A stretch of DNA of 64,000 nucleotides, taken from the NCBI RefSeq assembly GCF_029227915.1, contig NC_079887.1, positions 2,356,001 through 2,420,000 on the forward strand, read 5' to 3'. This DNA is from Hydractinia symbiolongicarpus (lineage: Eukaryota; Cnidaria; Hydrozoa; Anthoathecata; Hydractiniidae). This document shows positions 23,201-36,136 of this stretch, piece after piece. The translations under genes were made by a program, and so were the position numbers. Numbering within the stretch: the stretch's first letter is position 1; each line of letters begins with the position of its first letter. The notes under the pieces were generated by a model. That model did not search any database and was not told the DNA's origin. It saw only the letters and a program-made list of their open reading frames with translations.

Positions 23201-25152
23201 AACTCATTTCCCGAACGATTTTTTAAATTATTATTTCCCCACTAAAGCCCATGAGACTTGTAGTTTTTAAAAATGTTTTCATTTTTGATGAGACGCTGAA
23301 TAAAAGAAGTTTAATCGCCGGCAAACGAAAACCTGCGATTTCCCGTAAATCCCGGACTCGGCCCGTATAGTAATGAAAGTACCCGGGATGTAAACTCATT
23401 TCCCCAAACGATTTTTTAAATTATTATTTCACCACTAAAACCCATGAGACTTGTAGTTTTTAAAAATGTTTTCATTTTTGATGAGACGCTGAATAAAAGA
23501 AGTTTAATCGCCGGCAAACGAAAACCCGCGACTTCCCGTAAATCCCGGATTAGGCCCGTATAGTCAAAAGTATACAAAGAAAGTACCCAGGGAGTAAACT
23601 CATTTCCCGAACGATTTTTTAAATTATATTTTCACCACTAAAACGCATGAGACTTGTAGTTTTCAAAAATGTTTTCATTTTTGATGAGACGCTGAATGAA
23701 AGAAGTTTAATCGCCGGCAAACGAAAACCTGCGATTTCCCGTAAATCCCGGACTCTGCCCGTATAGTCAAAAGTATACAAAGAAAGTACCCAGGGAGTAA
23801 ACTCATTTCCCGAACGATTTTTTAAATTATTTTTTCACGACTAAAACGCATGAGACTTGTAGTTTTCAAAATTGTTTTCATTTTTGATGAGACGCTGAAT
23901 AAAAGAAGTTTAATCGCCGGCAAACGAAAACCTGCGATTTCCCGTAAATCCCGGACTCGGCCCGTATAGTCAAAAGTATACAAAGAAAGTACCCAGAGTG
24001 TAAACTCATTTCCCGAACGTTTTTTTAAATTATTATTTCACCACTAAAGCCCATGAGACTTGTAGTTTTTAAAAATGTTTTCATTTTTGATGAGACGCTA
24101 AATAAAAGAAGTTTAAACGCCGGCAAAAGAAAACCCGCGACTTCCCGTAAATCCCGGACTCGGCCCGTATAGTTAAAAGTATACAAAGAAAGTACCCAGG
24201 GAGTAAACTCATTTCCCGAACGATTTTTTAAAATATTTTTTCACCACTAAAACGCATGAGACTTGTAGTTTTCAAAAATGTTTTCATTTTTGATGAGACG
24301 CTTAATGAAAGAAGTTTAACTCTCCGGCAAACGAAAACCTGCGATTTCCCGTAAATCCCGGACTCGGCCCGTATAGTAATGAAAGTACCCGGGATGTAAA
24401 CTCATTTCCCCAAACGATTTTTTAAATTATTATTTCACCACTAAAACCCATGAGACTTGTAGTTTTTAAAAATGTTTTCATTTTTGATGAGACGCTGAAT
24501 AAAAGAAGTTTAATCGCCGGCAAACGAAAACCCGCGACTTCCCGTAAATCCCGGATTCGGCCCGTATAGTCAAAAGTATACAAAGAAAGTACCCAGGGAG
24601 TAAACTCATTTCCCGAACGATTTTTTAAATTATATTTTCACCACTAAAACGCATGAGACTTGTAGTTTTCAAAAATGTTTTCATTTTTGATGAGACGCTG
24701 AATGAAAGAAGTTTAATCGCCGGCAAACGAAAACCCGCGACTTCCCGTAAATCCCGGATTCGGCCCGTATAGTCAAAAGTATACAAAGAAAGTACCCAGG
24801 GAGTAAACTCATTTCCCGAACGATTTTTTAAATTATTATTTCACCACTAAAACCCATGAGACTTGTAGTTTTTAAAAATGTTTTCATTTTTGATGAGACG
24901 CTGAATAAAAGAAGTTTAATCGCCGGCAAACGAAAACCCGCGACTTCCCGTAAATCCCGGATTCGGCCCGTATAGTCAAAAGTATACAAAGAAAGTACCC
25001 AGGGAGTAAACTCATTTCCCGAACGATTTTTTAAATTATATTTTCACCACTAAAACGCATGAGACTTGTAGTTTTCAAAAATGTTTTCATTTTTGATGAG
25101 ACGCTGAATGAAAGAAGTTTAATCGCCGGCAAACGAAAACCTGCGATTTCCC
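19935..25152. repeat. 13-monomer tandem duplication, 2609 bp, two copies
   Basis: Copy one is about 19935-22543 and copy two about 22544-25152. Many private changes recur at exactly 2609 bp: TATCCAGGG (19981, 22590), GAATGAGACTT (about 20042, 22651), GATTTCTTAAG (about 20406, 23015), CAAAATAGTTTTC, TTTCCCCACTAAAG, GATTAGGCCCG, GACGCTAAATAAAAG and AACTCTCCGGC. Each copy has ten long monomers and one each of 192, 193 and 194 bp, which sum to 2609. A few differences remain, such as CGAATTCCCG in copy one only. Confidence 0.95.
22449..22651. repeat. Chimeric monomer at the 2609 bp duplication junction
   Basis: The left half (GAATAAAAG, TCGCGGGC, CCTGCGATTTCCAG) does not match the expected partner at 25058. 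The right half (GATTCGGCCCG, TATCCAGGG) matches the monomer at 19840 exactly. The switch falls near 22540, inside the GC-rich core TCCCGGA. This places the recombination point of the duplication inside a monomer while the 203 bp phase is kept. Confidence 0.8.
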
Positions 25153-28100
25153 GTAAATCCCGGACTCTGCCCGTATAGTCAAAGGTATACAAAGAAAGTA
25201 CCCAGGGTGTAAACTCATTTCCCGAACGATTTTTTAAATTATTATTTCACCACTAAAGCCCATGAGACTTGTAGTTTTCAAAAATGTTTTCATTTTTGAT
25301 GAGACGCTGAATAAAAGAAGTTTAATCGCCGGCAAACGAAAACCCGCCATTTCCCGTAAACCCCGGACTCGGCCCGCATATTCAAAAGTATACAAAGAAA
25401 GTACCCAGGGAGTAAACTCATTTCCCGAACGATTTTTTAAATTATTTTTTTACCACTAAAACGCATGAGACTTGTAGTTTTCAAAAATGTTTTCATTTTT
25501 GATGAGACGCTGAATAAAAGAAGTTTAATCGCCGGCAAACGAAAACCTGCGATTTCCCGTAAATCCCGGACTCGGCCCGTATAGTCAAAAGTATACAAAG
25601 AAAGTACCCAGGGTGTAAACTCATTTCCCGAACGATTTCTTAAAATATTTTTTCACCACTAAAACGCATGAGACTTGTAGTTTTCAAAAATGTTTTCATT
25701 TTTGATGAGACGCTGAATAAAAGAAGTTTAATCGCCGGCAAACGAAAACCTGCGATTTCCCGTAAATCCCGGACTCGGCCCGTATAGTAATGAAAGTACC
25801 CGGGATGTAAACTCATTTCCCGAACGATTTTTTAAGTTATTATTTCACCACTAAAACCCATGAGACTTGTAGTTTTCAAAAATGTTTTCATTTTTGATGA
25901 GACGCTGAATAAAAGAAGTTTAATCGCTGGCAAACGAAAACCTGCGATTTCCCGTAAATCCCGGACTCGGCCCGTATAGTCAAAAGTATACAAAGAAAGT
26001 ACCCAGGGTGTAAACTCATTTCCCGCACGATTTTTTAAATTATTATTTCACCACTAAAGCCCATGAGACTTGTAGTTTTTAAAAATGTTTTCATTTTTGA
26101 TGAGACGCTGAATAAAAGAAGTTTAATCGCCGGCAAACGAAAACCCGCCATTTGCCGTAAACCCCGGACTCGGCCCGCATAGTCAAAAGTATACAAAGAA
26201 AGTAACCAGGGAGTAAACTCATTTCCCGAACGATTTTTTAAATTATTTTTTCACCACTAAAACGCATGAGACTTGTAGTTTTCAAAATTGTTTTCATTTT
26301 TGATGAGACGCTGAATAAAAGAAGTTTAATCGCCGGCAAACGAAAACCTGCGATTTCCCGTAAATCCCGGACTCGGCCCGTATAGTCAAAAGTATACAAA
26401 GAAAGTACCCAGAGTGTAAACTCATTTCCCGAACGTTTTTTTAAATTATTATTTCACCACTAAAGCCCATGAGACTTGTAGTTTTTAAAATTGTTTTCAT
26501 TTTTGATGAGACGCTGAATAAAAGAAGTTTAAACGCCGGCAAAAGAAAACCCGCGACTTCCCGTAAATCCCGGACTCGGCCCGTATAGTTAAAAGTATAC
26601 AAAGGAAGTACCCAGGGAGTAAACTCATTTCCCGAACGATTTTTTAAAATATTTTTTCACCACTAAAACGCATGAGACTTGTAGTTTTCAAAAATGTTTT
26701 CATTTTTGATGAGACGCTGAATAAAAGAAGTTTAATCGCCGGCAAACGAAAACCTGCGATTTCCCGTAAATCCCGGACTCGGCCCGTATAGTAATGAAAG
26801 TACCCGGGATGTAAACTCATTTCCCCAAACGATTTTTTAAATTATTATTTCACCACTAAAACGCATGAGACTTGTAGTTTTCAAAAATGTTTTCATTTTT
26901 CATGAGACGCTGAATGAAAGAAGTTTAATCGCCGGCAAACGAAAACCTGCGATTTCCCGTAAATCCCGGACTCTGCCCGTATAGTCAAAAGTATACAAAG
27001 AAAGTACCCAGGGTGTAAACTCATTTCCCGAACGATTTTTTAAATTATTATTTCACCACTAAAGCCCATGAGACTTGTAGTTTTCAAAAATGTTTTCATT
27101 TTTGATGAGACGCTGAATAAAGGAAGTTTAATCGCCGGCAAACGAAAACCCGCCTTTTCCTGTAAACCCCGGACTCGGCCCGCATATTCAAAAGTATACA
27201 AAGAAAGTACCCAGGGAGTAAACTCATTTCCCGAACGATTTTTTAAATTATTATTTCACCACTAAAGCCCATGAGACTTGTAGTTTTCAAAATTGTTTTC
27301 ATTTTTGATGAGACGCTGAATAAAAGAAGTTTAATCGCCGGCAAACGAAAACCTGCGATTTCCCGTAAATCCCGGACCTGGCCCGTATAGTCAAAAGTAT
27401 ACAAAGAAAGTACCCAGGGAGTCAACACATTTCCCGAACGATTTTTTAAATTATTATTTCACCACTAAAACGCATGAGACTTGTAGTTTTCAAAAATGTT
27501 TTCATTTTTGATGAGACGCTGAATAAAAGAAGTTTAATCGCCGGCAAACGAAAACCTGCGATTTCCCGTAAATCCCGGACTCGGCCCGTATAGTCGAATG
27601 TATACAAAGAAAGTACCCTGTGAGTAAACTCATTTCCCGAACGATTTTTTAAATTATTTTTTCACCACTGAAACGCATGAGATTTGTAGTTTTCAGAAAT
27701 GTTTTCATTTTTGATGAGACGCTTAATGAAAATAGTTTAATCGCCAGCAAACGAAAACCCGCGATTTCCCGTAAATCCCGGGCTTGGCCCGTATAGTCGA
27801 ATGTATACAAAGAAAGTACCCTGTGAGTAAACTCATTTCCAAAACGATTTTTAAATTATCTTTTCACCACTAAAACGCATGAGACTTGTAGTTTTCAAAA
27901 ATGTTTTCATTTTTAATGAGACGCTGAATAAAAGAAGTTTAATCGCCGGCAAACGAAAACCCGCCATTTCCCGTAAACCCCGGACTCGACCCGTATAGTC
28001 AAAAGTATACAAAGAAAGTACCCAGGGAGTAAACTCATTTCCCGAACGATTTTTTATATTATTTTTTTACCACTAAACGCATGAGACTTGTAGTTTTCAA

Positions 28101-28282
28101 AAATATTTTCATATTTGATGGGACGCTGAATAAAAGAAGTTTAATCGCCGGCAAACGAAAATCCGCGATTTCCCGTAAATCCCGGACTCGGCCCGTATAG
28201 TCAAAAGTATACAAAGAAAGTACCCATGGAGTAAACTCATTTCCCGAACGATTTTTTAAATTTTTTTTTCACCACTAAAACG
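24449..28282. repeat. 19-monomer unit, 3834 bp, copy one
   Basis: Nineteen monomers (two of them short) are repeated in 28283-32116 at a constant offset of 3834. Rare changes are shared throughout: AAAGGTATAC (25181), GATTTCTTAAAAT, GCTGGC (25926), CCCGCACG (about 26024), AGTAACCAGG (about 26203), TTTTCATGAGACG (26897), CCCGCCTTTTCCTG (27151), GGACCTGGCCC, GAGTCAACACATTT and TTTTTAATGAGACG (27911). The left edge coincides with a monomer start. The last five units (27270-28282) are heptamer units m1 to m5. Confidence 0.97.
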
Positions 28283-31200
28283 CATGAGACTTGTAGTTTT
28301 TAAAAATGTTTTCATTTTTGATGAGACGCTGAATAAAAGAAGTTTAATCGCCGGCAAACGAAAACCCGCGACTTCCCGTAAATCCCGGATTCGGCCCGTA
28401 TAGTCAAAAGTATACAAAGAAAGTACCCAGGGAGTAAACTCATTTCCCGAACGATTTTTTAAATTATATTTTCACCACTAAAACGCATGAGACTTGTAGT
28501 TTTCAAAAATGTTTTCATTTTTGATGAGACGCTGAATGAAAGAAGTTTAATCGCCGGCAAACGAAAACCCGCGACTTCCCGTAAATCCCGGATTCGGCCC
28601 GTATAGTCAAAAGTATACAAAGAAAGTACCCAGGGAGTAAACTCATTTCCCGAACGATTTTTTAAATTATTATTTCACCACTAAAACCCATGAGACTTGT
28701 AGTTTTTAAAAATGTTTTCATTTTTGATGAGACGCTGAATAAAAGAAGTTTAATCGCCGGCAAACGAAAACCCGCGACTTCCCGTAAATCCCGGATTCGG
28801 CCCGTATAGTCAAAAGTATACAAAGAAAGTACCCAGGGAGTAAACTCATTTCCCGAACGATTTTTTAAATTATATTTTCACCACTAAAACGCATGAGACT
28901 TGTAGTTTTCAAAAATGTTTTCATTTTTGATGAGACGCTGAATGAAAGAAGTTTAATCGCCGGCAAACGAAAACCTGCGATTTCCCGTAAATCCCGGACT
29001 CTGCCCGTATAGTCAAAGGTATACAAAGAAAGTACCCAGGGTGTAAACTCATTTCCCGAACGATTTTTTAAATTATTATTTCACCACTAAAGCCCATGAG
29101 ACTTGTAGTTTTCAAAAATGTTTTCATTTTTGATGAGACGCTGAATAAAAGAAGTTTAATCGCCGGCAAACGAAAACCCGCCATTTCCCGTAAACCCCGG
29201 ACTCGGCCCGCATATTCAAAAGTATACAAAGAAAGTACCCAGGGAGTAAACTCATTTCCCGAACGATTTTTTAAATTATTTTTTTACCACTAAAACGCAT
29301 GAGACTTGTAGTTTTCAAAAATGTTTTCATTTTTGATGAGACGCTGAATAAAAGAAGTTTAATCGCCGGCAAACGAAAACCTGCGATTTCCCGTAAATCC
29401 CGGACTCGGCCCGTATAGTCAAAAGTATACAAAGAAAGTACCCAGGGTGTAAACTCATTTCCCGAACGATTTCTTAAAATATTTTTTCACCACTAAAACG
29501 CATGAGACTTGTAGTTTTCAAAAATGTTTTCATTTTTGATGAGACGCTGAATAAAAGAAGTTTAATCGCCGGCAAACGAAAACCTGCGATTTCCCGTAAA
29601 TCCCGGACTCGGCCCGTATAGTAATGAAAGTACCCGGGATGTAAACTCATTTCCCGAACGATTTTTTAAGTTATTATTTCACCACTAAAACCCATGAGAC
29701 TTGTAGTTTTCAAAAATGTTTTCATTTTTGATGAGACGCTGAATAAAAGAAGTTTAATCGCTGGCAAACGAAAACCTGCGATTTCCCGTAAATCCCGGAC
29801 TCGGCCCGTATAGTCAAAAGTATACAAAGAAAGTACCCAGGGTGTAAACTCATTTCCCGCACGATTTTTTAAATTATTATTTCACCACTAAAGCCCATGA
29901 GACTTGTAGTTTTTAAAAATGTTTTCATTTTTGATGAGACGCTGAATAAAAGAAGTTTAATCGCCGGCAAACGAAAACCCGCCATTTGCCGTAAACCCCG
30001 GACTCGGCCCGCATAGTCAAAAGTATACAAAGAAAGTAACCAGGGAGTAAACTCATTTCCCGAACGATTTTTTAAATTATTTTTTCACCACTAAAACGCA
30101 TGAGACTTGTAGTTTTCAAAATTGTTTTCATTTTTGATGAGACGCTGAATAAAAGAAGTTTAATCGCCGGCAAACGAAAACCTGCGATTTCCCGTAAATC
30201 CCGGACTCGGCCCGTATAGTCAAAAGTATACAAAGAAAGTACCCAGAGTGTAAACTCATTTCCCGAACGTTTTTTTAAATTATTATTTCACCACTAAAGC
30301 CCATGAGACTTGTAGTTTTTAAAATTGTTTTCATTTTTGATGAGACGCTGAATAAAAGAAGTTTAAACGCCGGCAAAAGAAAACCCGCGACTTCCCGTAA
30401 ATCCCGGACTCGGCCCGTATAGTTAAAAGTATACAAAGGAAGTACCCAGGGAGTAAACTCATTTCCCGAACGATTTTTTAAAATATTTTTTCACCACTAA
30501 AACGCATGAGACTTGTAGTTTTCAAAAATGTTTTCATTTTTGATGAGACGCTGAATAAAAGAAGTTTAATCGCCGGCAAACGAAAACCTGCGATTTCCCG
30601 TAAATCCCGGACTCGGCCCGTATAGTAATGAAAGTACCCGGGATGTAAACTCATTTCCCCAAACGATTTTTTAAATTATTATTTCACCACTAAAACGCAT
30701 GAGACTTGTAGTTTTCAAAAATGTTTTCATTTTTCATGAGACGCTGAATGAAAGAAGTTTAATCGCCGGCAAACGAAAACCTGCGATTTCCCGTAAATCC
30801 CGGACTCTGCCCGTATAGTCAAAAGTATACAAAGAAAGTACCCAGGGTGTAAACTCATTTCCCGAACGATTTTTTAAATTATTATTTCACCACTAAAGCC
30901 CATGAGACTTGTAGTTTTCAAAAATGTTTTCATTTTTGATGAGACGCTGAATAAAGGAAGTTTAATCGCCGGCAAACGAAAACCCGCCTTTTCCTGTAAA
31001 CCCCGGACTCGGCCCGCATATTCAAAAGTATACAAAGAAAGTACCCAGGGAGTAAACTCATTTCCCGAACGATTTTTTAAATTATTATTTCACCACTAAA
31101 GCCCATGAGACTTGTAGTTTTCAAAATTGTTTTCATTTTTGATGAGACGCTGAATAAAAGAAGTTTAATCGCCGGCAAACGAAAACCTGCGATTTCCCGT

Positions 31201-32116
31201 AAATCCCGGACCTGGCCCGTATAGTCAAAAGTATACAAAGAAAGTACCCAGGGAGTCAACACATTTCCCGAACGATTTTTTAAATTATTATTTCACCACT
31301 AAAACGCATGAGACTTGTAGTTTTCAAAAATGTTTTCATTTTTGATGAGACGCTGAATAAAAGAAGTTTAATCGCCGGCAAACGAAAACCTGCGATTTCC
31401 CGTAAATCCCGGACTCTGCCCGTATAGTCGAATGTATACAAAGAAAGTACCCTGTGAGTAAACTCATTTCCCGAACGATTTTTTAAATTATTTTTTCACC
31501 ACTGAAACGCATGAGATTTGTAGTTTTCAGAAATGTTTTCATTTTTGATGAGACGCTTAATGAAAATAGTTTAATCGCCAGCAAACGAAAACCCGCGATT
31601 TCCCGTAAATCCCGGGCTTGGCCCGTATAGTCGAATGTATACAAAGAAAGTACCCTGTGAGTAAACTCATTTCCAAAACGATTTTTAAATTATCTTTTCA
31701 CCACTAAAACGCATGAGACTTGTAGTTTTCAAAAATGTTTTCATTTTTAATGAGACGCTGAATAAAAGAAGTTTAATCGCCGGCAAACGAAAACCCGCCA
31801 TTTCCCGTAAACCCCGGACTCGACCCGTATAGTCAAAAGTATACAAAGAAAGTACCCAGGGAGTAAACTCATTTCCCGAACGATTTTTTATATTATTTTT
31901 TTACCACTAAACGCATGAGACTTGTAGTTTTCAAAAATATTTTCATATTTGATGGGACGCTGAATAAAAGAAGTTTAATCGCCGGCAAACGAAAATCCGC
32001 GATTTCCCGTAAATCCCGGACTCGGCCCGTATAGTCAAAAGTATACAAAGAAAGTACCCATGGAGTAAACTCATTTCCCGAACGATTTTTTAAATTTTTT
32101 TTTCACCACTAAAACG
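28283..32116. repeat. 19-monomer unit, 3834 bp, copy two
   Basis: This is an almost perfect copy of 24449-28282. The only difference I noticed is G at 27583 against T at 31417 (ACTCGG against ACTCTG). Just beyond the right edge the sequence changes to CATGAGACTTGCAGATTTC, while copy one is followed by CATGAGACTTGTAGTTTTTA, so both breakpoints fall at a monomer start. Such identity means either a very recent duplication or a collapse or duplication error in the assembly. Confidence 0.97.
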
Positions 32117-32511
32117 CATGAGACTTGCAGATTTCAAAAATGTTTTCATTTTTGATGAGACGCTTAATGAAAGAGGTTTAATCGCCGGCAAACGAAATCC
32201 CGCGTTTTCCCGTAAATCCGGGGCTTGGCCCGTATAGTCGAATGTATACAAAGAAAGTACCCAGGGGGTAAACTCATTTCCCGAACGATTTTTTAAAATA
32301 TTTTTTCACCACTAAAACGCATGAGACTTGTAGTTTTCAAAAATGTTTTCATTTTTGATGAGACGCTGAATAAAAGAAGTTTAATCGCCGGCAAACGAAA
32401 ACCTGCGATTTCCCGTAAATCCCGGACTCGGCCCGTATAGTAATGAAAGTACCCGGGATGTAAACTCATTTCCTGAACGATTTTTTAAATTATTATTTCA
32501 CCACTAAAACC
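31104..32511. repeat. 1408 bp heptamer HOR, full copy (m1-m7)
   Basis: The seven monomers are 203, 203, 202, 202, 203, 203 and 192 bp. Markers: m1 CAAAATTG, GGACCTGG and GAGTCAACACA; m2 GTCGAATG and CTGTGAG; m3 GAGATTTGTAG, CAGAAATG, CTTAATGAAAATAG and GCCAGC; m4 TTTAATGAG, CGACCCG and TTTATATT; m5 ATATTTGATGGG and CATGGAG; m6 CTTGCAGATTTC, CTTAATGAAAGAGG and ATCCGGGGC; m7 short AGTAATG copy. The first five units overlap the end of the 3834 bp copy two. Confidence 0.94.
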
Positions 32512-34729
32512 CATGAGACTTGTAGTTTTCAAAATTGTTTTCATTTTTGATGAGACGCTGAATAAAAGAAGTTTAATCGCCGGCAAACGAAAACCTGCGA
32601 TTTCCCGTAAATCCCGGACCTGGCCCGTATAGTGAAAAGTATACAAAGAAAGTACCCAGGGAGTCAACACATTTCCCGAACGATTTTTTAAATTATTATT
32701 TCACCACTAAAACGCATGAGACTTGTAGTTTTCAAAAATGTTTTCATTTTTGATGAGACGCTGAATAAAAGAAGTTTAATCGCCGGCAAACGAAAACCTG
32801 CGATTTCCCGTAAATCCCGGACTCGGCCCGTATAGTCGAATGTATACAAAGAAAGTACCCTGTGAGTAAACTCATTTCCCGAACGATTTTTTAAATTATT
32901 TTTTCACCACTGAAACGCATGAGATTTGTAGTTTTCAGAAATGTTTTCATTTTTGATGAGACGCTTAATGAAAATAGTTTAATCGCCAGCAAACGAAAAC
33001 CCGCGATTTCCCGTAAATCCCGGGCTTGGCCCGTATAGTCGAATGTATACAAAGAAAGTACCCTGTGAGTAAACTCATTTCCAAAACGATTTTTAAATTA
33101 TCTTTTCACCACTAAAACGCATGAGACTTGTAGTTTTCAAAAATGTTTTCATTTTTAATGAGACGCTGAATAAAAGAAGTTTAATCGCCGGCAAACGAAA
33201 ACCCGCCATTTCCCGTAAACCCCGGACTCGACCCGTATAGTCAAAAGTATACAAAGAAAGTACCCAGGGAGTAAACTCATTTCCCGAACGATTTTTTATA
33301 TTTTTTTTTTACCACTAAACGCATGAGACTTGTAGTTTTCAAAAATATTTTCATATTTGATGGGACGCTGAATAAAAGAAGTTTAATCGCCGGCAAACGA
33401 AAACCCGCCATTTCCCGTAAACCCCGGACTCGACCCGTATAGTCAAAAGTATACAAAGAAAGTACCCAGGGAGTCAACACATTTCCCGAACGATTTTTTA
33501 AATTATTATTTCACCACTAAAACGCATGAGACTTGTAGTTTTCAAAAATGTTTTCATTTTTGATGAGACGCTGAATAAAAGAAGTTTAATCGCCGGCAAA
33601 CGAAAACCTGCGATTTCCCGTAAATCCCGGACTCGGCCCGTATAGTCGAATGTATACAAAGAAAGTACCCTGTGAGTAAACTCATTTCCCGAACGATTTT
33701 TTAAATTATTTTTTCACCACTGAAACGCATGAGATTTGTAGTTTTCAGAAATGTTTTCATTTTTGATGAGACGCTTAATGAAAATAGTTTAATCGCCAGC
33801 AAACGAAAACCCGCGATTTCCCGTAAATCCCGGGCTTGGCCCGTATAGTCGAATGTATACAAAGAAAGTACCCTGTGAGTAAACTCATTTCCAAAACGAT
33901 TTTTAAATTATCTTTTCACCACTAAAACGCATGAGACTTGTAGTTTTCAAAAATGTTTTCATTTTTAATGAGACGCTGAATAAAAGAAGTTTAATCGCCG
34001 GCAAACGAAAACCCGCCATTTCCCGTAAACCCCGGACTCGACCCGTATAGTCAAAAGTATACAAAGAAAGTACCCAGGGAGTAAACTCATTTCCCGAACG
34101 ATTTTTTATATTTTTTTTTTACCACTAAACGCATGAGACTTGTAGTTTTCAAAAATATTTTCATATTTGATGGGACGCTGAATAAAAGAAGTTTAATCGC
34201 CGGCAAACGAAAATCCGCGATTTTCCGTAAATCCCGGACTCGGCCCGTATAGTCAAAAGTATACAAAGAAAGTACCCATGGAGTAAACTCATTTCCCGAA
34301 CGATTTTTTAAATTTTTTTTTCACCACTAAAACGCATGAGACTTGCAGATTTCAAAAATGTTTTCATTTTTGATGAGACGCTTAATGAAAGAGGTTTAAT
34401 CGCCGGCAAACGAAATCCCGCGTTTTCCCGTAAATCCGGGGCTTGGCCCGTATAGTCGAATGTATACAAAGAAAGTACCCAGGGAGTAAACTCATTTCCC
34501 GAACGATTTTTTAAAATATTTTTTCACCACTAAAACGCATGAGACTTGTAGTTTTCAAAAATGTTTTCATTTTTGATGAGACGCTGAATAAAAGAAGTTT
34601 AATCGCCGGCAAACGAAAACCTGCGATTTCCCGTAAATCCCGGACTCGGCCCGTATAGTAATGAAAGTACCCGGGATGTAAACTCATTTCCTGAACGATT
34701 TTTTAAATTATTATTTCACCACTAAAACC
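32512..34729. repeat. Heptamer copy with nested four-monomer duplication (2218 bp)
   Basis: The copy is 2218 bp long, which is 1408 plus 810. Units m1-m4 occur at 32512-33321 and again at 33322-34131, followed by m5-m7. The GAGATTTGTAG marker of m3 lies at 32918 and 33728. The 810 bp insert equals the summed length of m1 to m4, so the duplication kept register. Confidence 0.93.
33322..33524. repeat. Three-part mosaic monomer at nested duplication junction
   Basis: This one monomer begins as m5 (ATATTTTCATATTTGATGGG), continues as m4 (CCCGCCATTTCCC, ACTCGACCCG), and ends as m1 (GGGAGTCAACACA). Two switches within about 150 bp are more than a single crossover needs, which suggests gene conversion or template switching at the duplication edge. 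Confidence 0.85.
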
Positions 34730-36136
34730 CATGAGACTTGTAGTTTTCAAAATTGTTTTCATTTTTGATGAGACGCTGAATAAAAGAAGTTTAATCGCCG
34801 GCAAACGAAAACCTGCGATTTCCCGTAAATCCCGGACCTGGCCCGTATAGTCAAAAGTATACAAAGAAAGTACCCAGGGAGTCAACACATTTCCCGAACG
34901 ATTTTTTAAATTATTATTTCACCACTAAAACGCATGAGACTTGTAGTTTTCAAAAATGTTTTCATTTTTGATGAGACGCTGAATAAAAGAACTTTAATCG
35001 CCGGCAAACGAAAACCTGCGATTTCCCGTAAATCCCGGACTCGGCCCGTATAGTCGAATGTATACAAAGAAAGTACCCTGTGAGTAAACTCATTTCCCGA
35101 ACGATTTTTTAAATTATTTTTTCACCACTGAAACGCATGAGATTTGTAGTTTTCAGAAATGTTTTCATTTTTGATGAGACGCTTAATGAAAATAGTTTAA
35201 TCGCCAGCAAACGAAAACCCGCGATTTCCCGTAAATCCCGGGCTTGGCCCGTATAGTCGAATGTATACAAAGAAAGTACCCTGTGAGTAAACTCATTTCC
35301 AAAACGATTTTTAAATTATCTTTTCACCACTAAAACGCATGAGACTTGTAGTTTTCAAAAATGTTTTCATTTTTAATGAGACGCTGAATAAAAGAAGTTT
35401 AATCGCCGGCAAACGAAAACCCGCCATTTCCCGTAAACCCCGGACTCGACCCGTATAGTCAAAAGTATACAAAGAAAGTACCCAGGGAGTAAACTCATTT
35501 CCCGAACGATTTTTTATATTTTTTTTTACCACTAAACGCATGAGACTTGTAGTTTTCAAAAATATTTTCATATTTGATGGGACGCTGAATAAAAGAAGTT
35601 TAATCGCCGGCAAACGAAAATCCGCGATTTCCCGTAAATCCCGGACTCGGCCCGTATAGTCAAAAGTATACAAAGAAAGTACCCATGGAGTAAACTCATT
35701 TCCCGAACGATTTTTTAAATTTTTTTTTCACCACTAAAACGCATGAGACTTGCAGATTTCAAAAATGTTTTCATTTTTGATGAGACGCTTAATGAAAGAG
35801 GTTTAATCGCCGGCAAACGAAATCCCGCGTTTTCCCGTAAATCCGGGGCTTGGCCCGTATAGTCGAATGTATACAAAGAAAGTACCCAGGGAGTAAACTC
35901 ATTTCCCGAACGATTTTTTAAAATATTTTTTCACCACTAAAACGCATGAGACTTGTAGTTTTCAAAAATGTTTTCATTTTTGATGAGACGCTGAATAAAA
36001 GAAGTTTAATCGCCGGCAAACGAAAACCTGCGATTTCCCGTAAATCCCGGACTCGGCCCGTATAGTAATGAAAGTACCCGGGATGTAAACTCATTTCCTG
36101 AACGATTTTTTAAATTATTATTTCACCACTAAAACC
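34730..36136. repeat. Heptamer HOR, third full copy (1407 bp)
   Basis: Units m1-m7 are in the same order as at 31104, with lengths 203, 203, 202, 201, 203, 203 and 192. The single-base loss is in the T run of m4 (near 35521). That makes this m4 201 bp, the only 201 bp monomer and a multiple of three, which creates a longer open frame across it. A private change GAACTTTAATC occurs near 34989. Confidence 0.94.
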
